From Anaerolineae bacterium (GTDB taxonomy: Bacteria > Chloroflexota > Anaerolineae > Caldilineales > Caldilineaceae): a stretch of 64,000 bases of DNA. The notes below the pieces were generated by a model. It did not search any database and had not been told where the DNA came from. It saw only the letters and a list, made by a program, of their open reading frames with translations. Below, piece after piece: positions 50,093 through 59,257 of this stretch; the first letter of the stretch is position 1, and every line of letters begins with the position of its first letter. Location of the stretch: the NCBI GenBank assembly GCA_030432295.1, contig JAUIHI010000003.1:62001-126000 (forward strand), in the 5' to 3' direction. A program made the translations under genes and the position numbers.

Positions 50093-53000
50093 ATGCGACG
50101 CTGGATTTTTGGAACTACCTTGGCGACTGTAGCCGCAGTGGGACTGTTCTTTGTGCTGGCTGGCAACCCTTTGGCTGTTCTTGCCCGTGGGGGATCGGCT
50201 CTCGTTTCTGCCGACGATTTGCCCCAATCTACCCCGGGGACCGATACTGCCTGGCTGCCTTTTATTCAGAAAAGCGAAGACCAAACGCCGACTTCCACGG
50301 CAACCGCTACCCTTTCCGCCACAGCAACCGCTACAGCGACCGCGACCGCCACACCGACTGCCACAACTCCACCCGCAGCCACCTGCTACGCGGGCTTTGC
50401 CAACGGCGGTTTCGAGGACAACACAGCCTGGGAAATTCGCGACAACCCGATGCTGGCCACCTATGTGACGTCACCAGTGCATAGCGGCAGCCGCAGTGTG
50501 CGCACAGGCATTCCAGCCGATGGCTCGAACCTCGCCAGCTATTCGCCCATCCAGCAGACGATCAACTTCCCGGCGGGTCTGGCCTCGGCAGAGCTACGCT
50601 TCTGGCGCTCGAATGTCTGGGGCGACGCCGCGTTGGGCCGGGCCGTCCCGCCGGATGTCCGCCAGTTGCCCCAGCATTTGGACGATCAGCCCGGCGCAAC
50701 CGCAGCCACAGACTATTTCTATGCAGTTGCCATTCTGGAAGACGGCACAATCGACTATCTCTTCACCGAGCGAGCCGACGACCCGAACTGGCGGGAAAAA
50801 GTGGTGGCCCTGGATGTAAGCCGCTACGCCGGTCACAGCGTGCGCTTCCAGTTCGGCACCTACAACAACGGCACAGGTGGCATCAGCCGCACCTTTGTGG
50901 ACGATGCCGCTCTGAACTTCTGTCCACCGGCAGGCGCGCTCCTGCTGCCCGGGGGCTGGGCCGAGCGCATCTTCAGCCAGCCAACTCTCGCTACCCTCTA
51001 TGCCGCCATCGAGACAGCCCTCTACCGCTCGGACGACGCGGGGACAAGCTGGCGGCTATCCGGCACAGCACGGCCAGAACATACGATTCTGAGCGCGGAT
51101 CCGGACCGGCTCTATGCTGGCAGCGGTATTCTCTGCGCGGTGGGCGGCGATCCTTCCCCCTTTCTGCGCTCGCTGGATGGGGGCGCGTCCTGGCAGCAGT
51201 TGGCGGGCGGAACCGGGCTGCGTCCTCTGGCCGCCCATCCCACCGACCCGAACCGGCTCTACGCCGCGGGCTGCGATGGCCCCTATCTCAGCACGGACGG
51301 CGGTGTCACTTTTACCCACCAGCCGGACGCGCTCTTTAACCTCTACGAGGCGCGCTATATTGCCCCGGTGGGCAACGACTGGCAGACCGTCTGGGTGGGT
51401 GGCATCAGCGAAGGCGGCGGCGGCGCGCTGATTGTCAGCCACGACGGCGGCACAAACTGGGCGCGCAGCAACCCGCTGGAATTGGAGATGGGCTGGCTGG
51501 GAGATTTGAAAACAGACCGGGCCAGCGCGGGGAAAATCTATGCGCCCGCGGCCTTTGGCTTCTATTTCACAACAGACGACGGCGCAACCTGGCAATTCTT
51601 CTCGGACGGTCTCTCCGATGTGCTGGAACCCCAGCCAGCCCAACGCAGCGCCGGTCTGCTCGCGCTGGTGCAGGAGCCGGTTGCGCCCTATCGTCTATTT
51701 CTGGGCACAGTCCGGGGGCTTTATAGCCTGACGCCAGGCCACAGCGCCTGGACAAAATTGACCGGTTTTCCCTACGATCAGAGCCAAGTGCATGGCCTGG
51801 ACCTGCTCGACGCCGCGCCGACTACGCTCTACGTGACAACCGGTACAGATGTCTATCGGATGGTCATCGACAAGACTCCTACGCCCATCGCGACTTCAAC
51901 CCCCAGCGCCACACCGACCGCAACAGCGACTGCTACACCTACCGCTACAGCGACCGCTGCCGCATCAGCCACAGTCACACCAACACCGACAGTCACGTCA
52001 ACGCCCACAACAGCGCCGACGCCTGAGACCCAAAGCTGGCCGCTGCCCTACCTACTGACTGAAATCTCCCTGGCCGCGGGCAGCCATCCCCACGGGGTTG
52101 CGGTGAACGGTGCGGGAGATCGGCTCTACGTCACGCTCCACGGGGACGAGCACACAGGCCGTTCCCTGGCGGTGCTGGACGGCCCGGACTGGCAGGTGAC
52201 TGGGACAATCACTCTGGCGAACAGCGCGACAGGCCCCAACGGTGTGGCCCTGCTCAACAACAGCGGGCGGGTGGTGGTTGCCAACCGGCAGACGGCCAAC
52301 GCATCGGTGATTGATGTGGCCCCGGCTGTGGGTAACAGTCAGGTCATCTCGACGGTTGCCGCCAGCCTGCAACCGAACGGGGTGGCGGTTTCGACAGGCT
52401 CAACCGGTGCCGAATACGGCTACATCGCCAACTACGGCAGCGACTTGATTACTGTCTTCGACCCGACGACCCTGGCCGTCATCCGCACCCTGAACAACGC
52501 AGGGCGAGAGCCGTCCCTCTTTGCTGTGGACCCGACCAACGGCGATGTCTACGTCAGTAGTCACGGCTCGGACGAAGTCGCCCTGCTGCGCAACGGTCAC
52601 GTATCTCGAACCTATGCGAATATCGTCGCCCCCTACGGTCTGGCCTTCGACCCGGTGAGCCGCTATCTCTACATCGCAAACCGGGGCAAGGCCCACACTA
52701 TCACAATTCTCGACACCGCCAGCGGCGAGGTCATCGGTGCGATTCCGGTGGTGCTGGAACCCTATGTCCTGGCGGTCAATCCGGACAGCGGCCATCTCTT
52801 TGTCACCTTTGGCGATCAGGTGCGGGTGTTGCGCACGCGAGATTGGGGTCTGGTCACTTCCTTCGGCGTGCCCGCTGGCGCAGAGGAGGGCATCGCCCTG
52901 CACGCGGAGGCGGATCGGCTCTTTGTGACCAGTGGCGATGGCGACGCCGTGACGATCCTCCAGGACAGTTGGCCTGCGCAGATCGTCTACGCCAGCGCGG

Positions 53001-53785
53001 GGACACAGACCGAACTCTATGCGATGCTGCCCGACGCCAGCCTCAATACCCGCTTGACAAAGACAACCGGGATTGTCGAAAGTGAGCCGGTCGGTTCTCC
53101 CGATGGCCGCTGGATTGCCTATCTGCGCCGGGAGAGTGACAAGACGCCCGAAATTTGGTTGATGGGGCGCAACGGGCAGAACCAGCAGCCGTTGGTGCAG
53201 AACTTCGGCGAAGTGGCCTCGCCCGCCTGGTCGCCGGATGGAACCCGGCTGGTCTTCGCCTCCCAGAACGACGGGGATTGGGAACTCTACACAATTCCTG
53301 TCAACGGCGGCTCTATCGCCCGGCTGACCGACAACAGCGCGGACGATTTCAGCCCGGACTGGTCCTGGACCAGCGACCGGATTCTCTTCGTCTCGAACCG
53401 GGTGGGACCAAACCCGGAGGTCTATTCGATGTTGTCGGACGGGAGTGACGTGCGCCGGTTGTCGGTCAATCCCAACGGCGACGCCACCCCCCGCTGGTCG
53501 CCGGATGGCACGCAGATCGTCTTTGCCAGCACCCGGGACAGCGTGCAGAGTCTCTTTGTGATGAAGTCGGATGGCAGCGACATCCACCAATTGGTGGATG
53601 CCAGTCTGCGCCCATCCAGCCCGGCCTGGTCTCCCGATGGCAGCGTCATCGCCTTCAGCGGCTACCGTCCGGGCAGCGGCCACGCAGAGCTTTTCCGGGT
53701 CAACCCGGATGGGAGCGGGCTGCTGCTGCTCACCAACAACGAACTGGAATCCGACTTCGGGCCGGGGTGGTTGCCGGGAAAATGA
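50093..53785 (+). CDS. Secreted multi-propeller protein (sialidase-like, YVTN-like and TolB-like repeats)
   Basis: 1230 residues. The ATG at 50093 has GAGGAGG five bases upstream; the open frame upstream (to 49736) crosses a promoter and a hairpin. A signal peptide (LATVAAVGLFFVLAGNPLAVLA) is followed by DTAWLPFIQKSE, a YLP-like motif placed near the N-terminus, then a Thr/Ala/Pro linker. Domains: a jelly-roll segment (about 100-280), a BNR/Ycf48-type propeller (about 280-590; YRSDDAGTSWR, RSLDGGASWQ, STDGGVTF), a second linker, a YVTN/NHL-type propeller (about 650-960), and five TolB-like PD40 blades (about 975-1225; SPDGRWIAYL, WSPDGTRLVFAS). Function unknown; a surface binding or hydrolytic scaffold is plausible. 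It lacks the C-terminal YLP motif, ending WLPGK. Confidence 0.85.
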   Translation: MRRWIFGTTLATVAAVGLFFVLAGNPLAVLARGGSALVSADDLPQSTPGTDTAWLPFIQKSEDQTPTSTATATLSATATATATATATPTATTPPAATCYAGFANGGFEDNTAWEIRDNPMLATYVTSPVHSGSRSVRTGIPADGSNLASYSPIQQTINFPAGLASAELRFWRSNVWGDAALGRAVPPDVRQLPQHLDDQPGATAATDYFYAVAILEDGTIDYLFTERADDPNWREKVVALDVSRYAGHSVRFQFGTYNNGTGGISRTFVDDAALNFCPPAGALLLPGGWAERIFSQPTLATLYAAIETALYRSDDAGTSWRLSGTARPEHTILSADPDRLYAGSGILCAVGGDPSPFLRSLDGGASWQQLAGGTGLRPLAAHPTDPNRLYAAGCDGPYLSTDGGVTFTHQPDALFNLYEARYIAPVGNDWQTVWVGGISEGGGGALIVSHDGGTNWARSNPLELEMGWLGDLKTDRASAGKIYAPAAFGFYFTTDDGATWQFFSDGLSDVLEPQPAQRSAGLLALVQEPVAPYRLFLGTVRGLYSLTPGHSAWTKLTGFPYDQSQVHGLDLLDAAPTTLYVTTGTDVYRMVIDKTPTPIATSTPSATPTATATATPTATATAAASATVTPTPTVTSTPTTAPTPETQSWPLPYLLTEISLAAGSHPHGVAVNGAGDRLYVTLHGDEHTGRSLAVLDGPDWQVTGTITLANSATGPNGVALLNNSGRVVVANRQTANASVIDVAPAVGNSQVISTVAASLQPNGVAVSTGSTGAEYGYIANYGSDLITVFDPTTLAVIRTLNNAGREPSLFAVDPTNGDVYVSSHGSDEVALLRNGHVSRTYANIVAPYGLAFDPVSRYLYIANRGKAHTITILDTASGEVIGAIPVVLEPYVLAVNPDSGHLFVTFGDQVRVLRTRDWGLVTSFGVPAGAEEGIALHAEADRLFVTSGDGDAVTILQDSWPAQIVYASAGTQTELYAMLPDASLNTRLTKTTGIVESEPVGSPDGRWIAYLRRESDKTPEIWLMGRNGQNQQPLVQNFGEVASPAWSPDGTRLVFASQNDGDWELYTIPVNGGSIARLTDNSADDFSPDWSWTSDRILFVSNRVGPNPEVYSMLSDGSDVRRLSVNPNGDATPRWSPDGTQIVFASTRDSVQSLFVMKSDGSDIHQLVDASLRPSSPAWSPDGSVIAFSGYRPGSGHAELFRVNPDGSGLLLLTNNELESDFGPGWLPGK

Positions 53786-53799
53786 AGTATACGGATTTC

Positions 53800-53833
53800 A
53801 GAAGTTCGACTTTTCGGAAAAAGTCGAACTTCT
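53800..53833. repeat. AGTTCGACTTTT hairpin family, after the multi-propeller gene
   Basis: AGAAGTTCGACTTTT (53800-53814) pairs perfectly with 53819-53833. It lies 15 bp after the stop, so it may act as a transcript end here. A second, unrelated hairpin follows directly. Confidence 0.75.
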
Positions 53834-53834
53834 C

Positions 53835-53866
53835 GACCGGCCAGGTTTTCCAAAACCTGGCCGGTC
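53835..53866. repeat. GACCGGCCAGGTTTT hairpin
   Basis: A 15-bp perfect stem (53835-53849 with 53852-53866) and a CC loop, abutting the previous hairpin. Together they form a double stem-loop after the multi-propeller gene. Confidence 0.75.
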
Positions 53867-53971
53867 TACGCGTCTGCTCCATTTGATCTTCCCGCGCTTC
53901 AATCGTATGATTGCCAGAGTCTGAAGATATTCTCTCGCAATGGCGCAGAGACGTAAAGAAAATCCGCTTTC

Positions 53972-54004
53972 ATCCGCCCAATCCGCGTCATCCGCGTTCT
54001 ATTC
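53972..54004. repeat. 33-bp dispersed repeat ATCCGCCC..TCCGCGTTC, copy 2
   Basis: 31 of 33 bases match 23403-23435. It ends 18 bp before the GTG start at 54023, directly next to the ribosome site. Confidence 0.7.
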
Positions 54005-54022
54005 CTCAAAAGGAGCCAATCT

Positions 54023-55354
54023 GTGACCACTCCCATCTACGAGCGCCCGTTGGAGATGCTGCAAACCCTCGTGCGTATGGACACCACCAACCCGCCGGGC
54101 AATGAAATCCTCTGCATTCAATATATGGACAGTCTGCTGCAGGAAGCTGGGCTGCAAACGACAATTCTGGCCAAGGACCCCAACCGGCCCAATCTCATCG
54201 CCCGGCTGAAAGGGACAGGAGAAGCGCCCGGCCTCGTTCTCCAGGGCCACGTGGATGTGGTGACAACGGCCAACCAGCAGTGGGATCACGACCCCTTCGG
54301 CGGGGAGATCATCGACGGCTATCTGTGGGGCCGGGGTTCGTTGGATATGAAGGGCGGTGTGGTGATGATGACCTGCGCGGTTCTGCGCGCGTTGGCCGAG
54401 GGCAAGCAGCCCGCGGGCGATATTATCCTCACGATTCTGGCCGACGAGGAGGCAGGCAGCGACTACGGCGCGCGCTTTGTCACCGAGCAGCACCCGGAGC
54501 AGTTCGCGGGCGCGGCCTATGCCATCGGCGAAGGGGGCGGCGGCGCGCAGTATTTGGGCGACAAGCGTTTCTACCCGCTGATGGTGGCGGAGAAGCAGGT
54601 CTGTTGGTTGCGCACCCGCTTCACCGGACCGGGGGGACACGGCTCCTCTCCCCTGCGCGACGGCGCGATGGCCAAGCTGGGCGCGGCGTTGACGACTCTC
54701 AACAGCCGCCGTCTGCCCGTGCATCTGACCGAAGCGATGGAGTTTATGCTGGATGGGCTGGCTGGGATCGCCACGCCGGAAATGAAGAGCGCGGTAGCGG
54801 GTCTGCGCGAGCCGTCTACCGTAGACGCCACGCTGGATTCGCTCTACGCCAGCGGCACACCCCTGGCCCGTGCCCTGGACGCGCTCCTGCACAATACGGT
54901 CAATGCCACAGTCGTCAACGGCGGTTTCAAGACAAATGTCATCCCCAGCCACATCGAACTGGAACTGGACGGTCGGGTCCTGCCCGGTTTCAGCGCCGAC
55001 GACTTTATGGCCGAACTTCACGAACTCCTGGGCGACGACCTGCTCTTTGAGATCATCCGCCACGACCCCGGCTCGGCGGTTGTGGATATGTCCCTCTTTC
55101 CCCTGCTGGCCGGGATTGTGGAGGAGATGGACCCGGAGGCCGCGGTCATCCCGTCGATGGTGGGCGGCTTCACCGACGGGCGAATGTTCACCCGGCTGGG
55201 GATTCAAAACTACGGCTTTCTGCCAGTGAAGATGCCAAAGGGCGTTGATTTGGGCGCGACGGTCCACGGGGCCAACGAGCGGGTCCCGGTGGAGGGGTTG
55301 GAGTTCGGCGTGCGCGCGATTTCGACGCTGCTGGAACGCTATCGGGTCGATTGA
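54023..55354 (+). CDS. M20 family metallopeptidase (ArgE/DapE/carboxypeptidase type)
   Basis: 443 residues with a GTG start and AAAGGAG eight bases upstream. The M20 motif set is complete: GHVDVV (His76, Asp78), GSLDMKGG (Asp108, bridging), ILADEEAGSD (Glu142 catalytic and Glu143 ligand), a central dimerisation domain with FTGPGGHGSSP, and a C-terminal GATVHGANERVP (His ligand). The enzyme would be a di-zinc cytoplasmic amidohydrolase cleaving N-acyl amino acids or small peptides. The gene stands alone, with a repeat on each side. Confidence 0.92.
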   Translation: MTTPIYERPLEMLQTLVRMDTTNPPGNEILCIQYMDSLLQEAGLQTTILAKDPNRPNLIARLKGTGEAPGLVLQGHVDVVTTANQQWDHDPFGGEIIDGYLWGRGSLDMKGGVVMMTCAVLRALAEGKQPAGDIILTILADEEAGSDYGARFVTEQHPEQFAGAAYAIGEGGGGAQYLGDKRFYPLMVAEKQVCWLRTRFTGPGGHGSSPLRDGAMAKLGAALTTLNSRRLPVHLTEAMEFMLDGLAGIATPEMKSAVAGLREPSTVDATLDSLYASGTPLARALDALLHNTVNATVVNGGFKTNVIPSHIELELDGRVLPGFSADDFMAELHELLGDDLLFEIIRHDPGSAVVDMSLFPLLAGIVEEMDPEAAVIPSMVGGFTDGRMFTRLGIQNYGFLPVKMPKGVDLGATVHGANERVPVEGLEFGVRAISTLLERYRVD

Positions 55355-55377
55355 CCGCAGACAGTTACCTCCAGTGA

Positions 55378-55507
55378 GCGCCGGTTGAGTAGCCGAGTCT
55401 TCGAGGCGTATCGAAACCCAGCGAACGGGTTATGCCAAAGTAATCGCGGCCACCCGCTTGGTTTCGATACGGTGGGAAACAGCACCCGCCTACTCAACCA
55501 GCGCTGG
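55378..55507 (-). repeat. 130-bp palindromic element (GGTTGAGTAG...GTATCGAAACC), copy 2
   Basis: The left arm (55378-55423) is the B type, containing GCCGAGTCTTCGAGGCG, and the right arm (55455-55507, inverted) is the A type. This is the same element as 8997-9123 in the opposite orientation. It lies between the M20 gene and the methyltransferase gene, 58 bp before the latter. Confidence 0.75.
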
Positions 55508-55564
55508 TCTAGCGTCGCTAACACTGAAAATCTCAATTCCATATCAGCAACCGGGAATCTACAA

Positions 55565-56317
55565 ATGTCCGACCTGAAAACGTCCGTCCAACAACAATTC
55601 GACCGGGTGGCGGCCAACTACCGCACCAGTGCGGTCCACGCGCTGGGCGAGGACTTGCAACAGATGGTGGCTCTGGCCGACCTGCGCGGGGACGAGCGGG
55701 TGCTGGACGCTGGCTGCGGTGCGGGCCACACAGCTGCGGCCTTTGCGCCCCGCACCGCGGAGGTAGTCGCCGTGGACTTCACCGAATCGATGCTGCGCCA
55801 GGTGGCACTGCTGGCCGCGGAGCGGGGGCTGACCAATCTCACCACCCGCGTGGGGGATGTGGAGAATCTACCCTTTGGCGACAGTGAGTTCGATCTGGTG
55901 GTCAGCCGCTACAGCGCGCATCACTGGCCCCATCCGGCCCAGGCAATTGCTGAGTTTCGCCGGGTGTTGAAACCGGGCGGACGGGTCATCCTCAGTGATG
56001 TGGTGGGCTTCGACGATCCCACCTGTGACACCTATCTGAATGCCATCGAACTGCTGCGGGACCCTTCCCACGTACGGGATTACACCGAACCGGAGTGGCT
56101 GGAATTCTTCGCCAGCGCAGGCTTTTCGGCGGAGATCGGCTTCCATTTTCGCATTGAACTGGAATTCGAGAACTGGACCCAACGGATGGCCACATCTGAG
56201 GTAAACCGGGCGGCCATCCGCTCCCTCTACGCATCCGCACCGGCGGAGGTAAAGACGGCGATGGGCATCAGCCAGGCAGGCCACGAATTCGCCTGCGCGG
56301 TGGTGTGCGCGGGTTAG
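55565..56317 (+). CDS. Class I SAM-dependent methyltransferase (UbiE/MenG-like)
   Basis: 250 residues. The start at 55565 (MSDLKTSVQQQFDRVAANYRTSAVH) is typical of the family; the open frame to 55385 crosses the palindromic element. Motif I VLDAGCGAGHTAAAFA, motif II VVAVDFTESML, motif post-II GDVENLPFGDSEFDLVVSRYSAHHW, and motif III EFRRVLKPGGRVILSDVV place it in the methyltransferase 11 group. The substrate is unknown; quinone, sterol-like and small-molecule methylations are all possible. Confidence 0.9.
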   Translation: MSDLKTSVQQQFDRVAANYRTSAVHALGEDLQQMVALADLRGDERVLDAGCGAGHTAAAFAPRTAEVVAVDFTESMLRQVALLAAERGLTNLTTRVGDVENLPFGDSEFDLVVSRYSAHHWPHPAQAIAEFRRVLKPGGRVILSDVVGFDDPTCDTYLNAIELLRDPSHVRDYTEPEWLEFFASAGFSAEIGFHFRIELEFENWTQRMATSEVNRAAIRSLYASAPAEVKTAMGISQAGHEFACAVVCAG

Positions 56318-56443
56318 CAGGAGCGAAACGGGCTTCTCTTCTCTTTATCCAAAGTGAAGAGACATATCCCGTAACGCCCGCCCACTTGCCAGAAACCCTT
56401 GCTGGTGGTACTTTATCGATAGACAAATCGAGCGCGTTGGAGG

Positions 56444-56475
56444 AAAACTGAGTTTCTCAACAGAAACTCAGTTTT
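56444..56475. repeat. Perfect hairpin (AAAACTGAGTTTCT stem)
   Basis: 14-bp perfect stem (56444-56457 with 56462-56475), loop CAAC. It ends 24 bp before the ATG at 56500. Its sequence differs from the AGTTCGAC family but it has the same position relative to the start codon. The ACTCAGTTTTTG half is similar to ACTCGGTTTTTG at 7335-7348. Confidence 0.75.
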
Positions 56476-56499
56476 TGACAGACAGGACACCCCCACCCT

Positions 56500-58347
56500 A
56501 TGGATCGCACTACACCCGCCGCGGGCAACGAAGAGATCGAACTTTACATCCGCACAATTTATTCCCTTCTGCGCAGCAGCGGCCCCATCCGTCTGCGCAG
56601 CCTGGAAGAGAGCCACGCGGGCATCAATTCCAGCCTGCACCACCGGGCCGAGAGCCTGGAAATCGACGTGGCCGCGCTCACCTACGCAGCATTGCGGCTG
56701 CCCGCCTGCTTCCCCGATGTCTCGCTGGTGGTGATGGGGCAGATGGAGGAGGTCTTCCGGCGCAAGGGCTACCCGGATGTGGAGCGCTGGCGCTCGGTGG
56801 CGGCCCGTGCCCGACGGCGCAAACTATACTTCGACGAGCAGCGGCATATCCTGGCCGCCTTCATTGCCAGCGTCAGCGATATCGACGATATGGTTCCCAC
56901 AATGGTGGCCTATCAGATCGAATGGAACAAACTGCACCAGAAGCTCAACCACAACCACACGCTGCTGGCCGATCTGGGCCAGTTGGCAAGCGCATCCCCT
57001 GCCGATGCGCCCCCCAGCGACAAAGCATTGCTGGCGATTGACGAATTTTTGACCGTCGAGCGCAAGGCGCGCATTCGCACAGCATTGGATCTAAGCGAAT
57101 CTGATTTTGAGATGCTCTACAATCTGTGGCCGGGCTGGGAACTGGTGGAGAATCTGCGCAAAGCCGCCACCCAGCGGATGGACACCCGTGTCAATGTGCT
57201 GGGCAGCGGGCTGAGCGATTACCGGCGCTCTGTGCAGCTCTGGTGGCAGCGCCTGGATGCCCACGACGCCTTTGAACTGGGCGAGCGTCCCGTCTATTTT
57301 GTCAGCAGCAACACCCACAGCCTGACCAATCTCTTTTCTGGCTTTGTCCGGCAAGAGGGCCAGCAGATCATCGATCTGATTGAGCGGGAGCAACCGGAGG
57401 CGCTGCACGAGGAATACCGCCGTTTGCTGGACGAGGCACCGGAGCAGGTGGGCAATCTGCTCTACTACGCCTCCCGTTTCTATCTGAGCCACGGCCAATT
57501 GGGGCGACAGGCCCAGGCCCGTTTTGCCGAGCACGAAGCGGGTGTCGGTCTGCAACGGATGCGGGACCCCCACTGTCTGGATGTGGAAGCCCAGGTCTTG
57601 GAGGTATCCAAACTGCGCACCGAATGGCTGGACCCACGCCTGGGCAGCTTTTCCGCCGAGGAGATCGCCCTGCTCAAGGCCAGCGATGCCCTGATTCTCA
57701 ACATCGACTATCCTTTGGGGATGGCCGCCTATCACGTCTTCAGCCAGGTCAGCACCGCCGTCAGCGATCTGATGGGCGTCTATATTATCGGCAAAGCTGC
57801 CACCCTCAACGGGCGTGTCGGCGATGTGATGATCCCCAACGTCGTCTACGACGAACATTCCCAGAACACCTTTCTCTTCCGCAACTGCTTCACAGCCGTG
57901 GATGTGGCTCCCTATCTGCGCTACGGAACCGTCTTTGACAACCAGAAATCGGTGACAGTGCGGGGCACTTTTCTGCAAAATCGCAACTTTATGCACGTCT
58001 TCTACGAGGAAAGCTACACCGACATCGAGATGGAAGCTGGCCCCTATCTGAGCGCCATCTACGAGGACATCTATCCCAAGCGTCACCCTCTCAATGAGAT
58101 TGTCAACATCTTTATCAACGCACCCTACGACATCGGCGTGCTGCACTACGCCAGCGACACACCCATCAGCCGCCGCCAGACACTCCTGAGCAAGAGCCTG
58201 AGTTATATGGGCGTGGATGCCACCTACGCCACAACGATCCCTGTGGCCCGCCGCATCCTGCGCCAGGAGATCGACCGCCAGTCGGGGCTGGCCAAAGCCC
58301 GGTTGGCCCAGGCCAGCGGCAAAGAGCAGACGGGAGCCGCCCAATGA
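56500..58347 (+). CDS. DUF6909-like protein with a nucleoside-phosphorylase-like C-terminal domain
   Basis: 615 residues. The N-terminal half is helical (EIELYIRTIYSLLRSSGPIRLRSLEES...). The C-terminal third (from about 380) has DALILNIDYPLGMAAYHVF, GVYIIGKAATLNGRVGDVMIPNVVYDEHSQNTF, and FYEESYTDIEMEAGPYLSAIYE, where the EMEAG motif resembles the active-site Met-Glu of purine nucleoside phosphorylases and related hydrolases. It then has HYASDTPISRRQTLLSKSLSYMGVDATYATTI. This resembles a conserved family known as DUF6909 in Bacteroidota and Chloroflexota, whose function I do not know. The stop overlaps the next start by 4 bp (ATGA), so it is coupled to the SirB1-like gene. Confidence 0.7.
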   Translation: MDRTTPAAGNEEIELYIRTIYSLLRSSGPIRLRSLEESHAGINSSLHHRAESLEIDVAALTYAALRLPACFPDVSLVVMGQMEEVFRRKGYPDVERWRSVAARARRRKLYFDEQRHILAAFIASVSDIDDMVPTMVAYQIEWNKLHQKLNHNHTLLADLGQLASASPADAPPSDKALLAIDEFLTVERKARIRTALDLSESDFEMLYNLWPGWELVENLRKAATQRMDTRVNVLGSGLSDYRRSVQLWWQRLDAHDAFELGERPVYFVSSNTHSLTNLFSGFVRQEGQQIIDLIEREQPEALHEEYRRLLDEAPEQVGNLLYYASRFYLSHGQLGRQAQARFAEHEAGVGLQRMRDPHCLDVEAQVLEVSKLRTEWLDPRLGSFSAEEIALLKASDALILNIDYPLGMAAYHVFSQVSTAVSDLMGVYIIGKAATLNGRVGDVMIPNVVYDEHSQNTFLFRNCFTAVDVAPYLRYGTVFDNQKSVTVRGTFLQNRNFMHVFYEESYTDIEMEAGPYLSAIYEDIYPKRHPLNEIVNIFINAPYDIGVLHYASDTPISRRQTLLSKSLSYMGVDATYATTIPVARRILRQEIDRQSGLAKARLAQASGKEQTGAAQ

Positions 58348-59246
58348 CCGATCATCTGCGTGATTTCGAGCGGGAATTGGATTCCCAGACCGCCCAGCCC
58401 GAACGGCTGGCCCTGCACATCGGCGGCCTGGTCGATGAAAATGTGGACGTGGCCCACTATCTGGCCGCGTTGGATGATCTGGCCGACGAGGCTGAAGAGC
58501 GTCTGTTGCCGGGGCTGCGGGGCGGCGATCTGGTCCACGCCCTGCTGCACGTGCTGGGCGAGCAGATGGGCTTTCAGGGCAATCTGGGCCACTATTACGA
58601 TCCGGGCAACAGCTTCCTCCATCTGGTCATCGAGCGGCGGCGGGGCCTGCCCATCACCCTCAGCCTGCTCTATATGGCCGTGGCCCGCCGCTTGGGCATC
58701 CGGCTGGATGGGATGGGCTTTCCCGCCCACTTTATGCTGCGCTATCAGGACGAAACCGGCAGTTGGCTCATCGATCCCTTCCATCGCTCTGCGGTGCAGG
58801 AAGACGAAGCCGCTGGCTACCTCTCCGGCCTCTTTCATCAGCACGTCCAGCTCCATTCCGCGGTCGTTGACTACACTGTCTCGCCCCGGATGCTCCTCCT
58901 GCGTTTGCTCAATAATCTGCGCAATACCTATCTCTCCGACAACAGTTTTCAGCGGGCGCTGGCCGTGCTGGATTATATGGTGCTGGTGGAGCCGAACGAG
59001 CCAGAGTTGTGGCGAGACAAAGGGCTGCTCAATATCCAGACCGGGCAGATGCTGGCCGCGGAGAGCGATCTGCGCCGCTACTTCACCCGCCGGGATCGGC
59101 TGCACCTCTTCTGGGCAGAAGCGGACGCCTTTCTGCCCGGCTCACCCGGCCTGAGCTGGGAGGGCAATCACTCGCCCACCCAGGAAGAGCGGGAAGTGAT
59201 GGCCGCGCTGGGCCACATCCGCGCCACGATTGGACGCATCAACTGA
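58344..59246 (+). CDS. SirB1-like transglutaminase-fold protein with TPR repeats
   Basis: 300 residues. The pattern LLHVLGEQMGFQGNLGHYYDPGNSFLHLVIERRRGLPITLSLLYMAVARRLGIRLDGMGFPAHFMLRY and WLIDPFHR matches the SirB1 N-terminal (transglut_core2) family, and the C-terminal 100 residues form TPR-like helices (LLRLLNNLRNTYLSDNSFQRALAVLDYMV). A classical Cys-His-Asp triad is not obvious: the Cys position is replaced by Thr/Ser, as in many members, so it may not be catalytic. It is coupled to the upstream gene by a 4-bp overlap. Its role is unknown. Confidence 0.85.
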   Translation: MTDHLRDFERELDSQTAQPERLALHIGGLVDENVDVAHYLAALDDLADEAEERLLPGLRGGDLVHALLHVLGEQMGFQGNLGHYYDPGNSFLHLVIERRRGLPITLSLLYMAVARRLGIRLDGMGFPAHFMLRYQDETGSWLIDPFHRSAVQEDEAAGYLSGLFHQHVQLHSAVVDYTVSPRMLLLRLLNNLRNTYLSDNSFQRALAVLDYMVLVEPNEPELWRDKGLLNIQTGQMLAAESDLRRYFTRRDRLHLFWAEADAFLPGSPGLSWEGNHSPTQEEREVMAALGHIRATIGRIN

Positions 59247-59257
59247 CGCTCCTGAGC

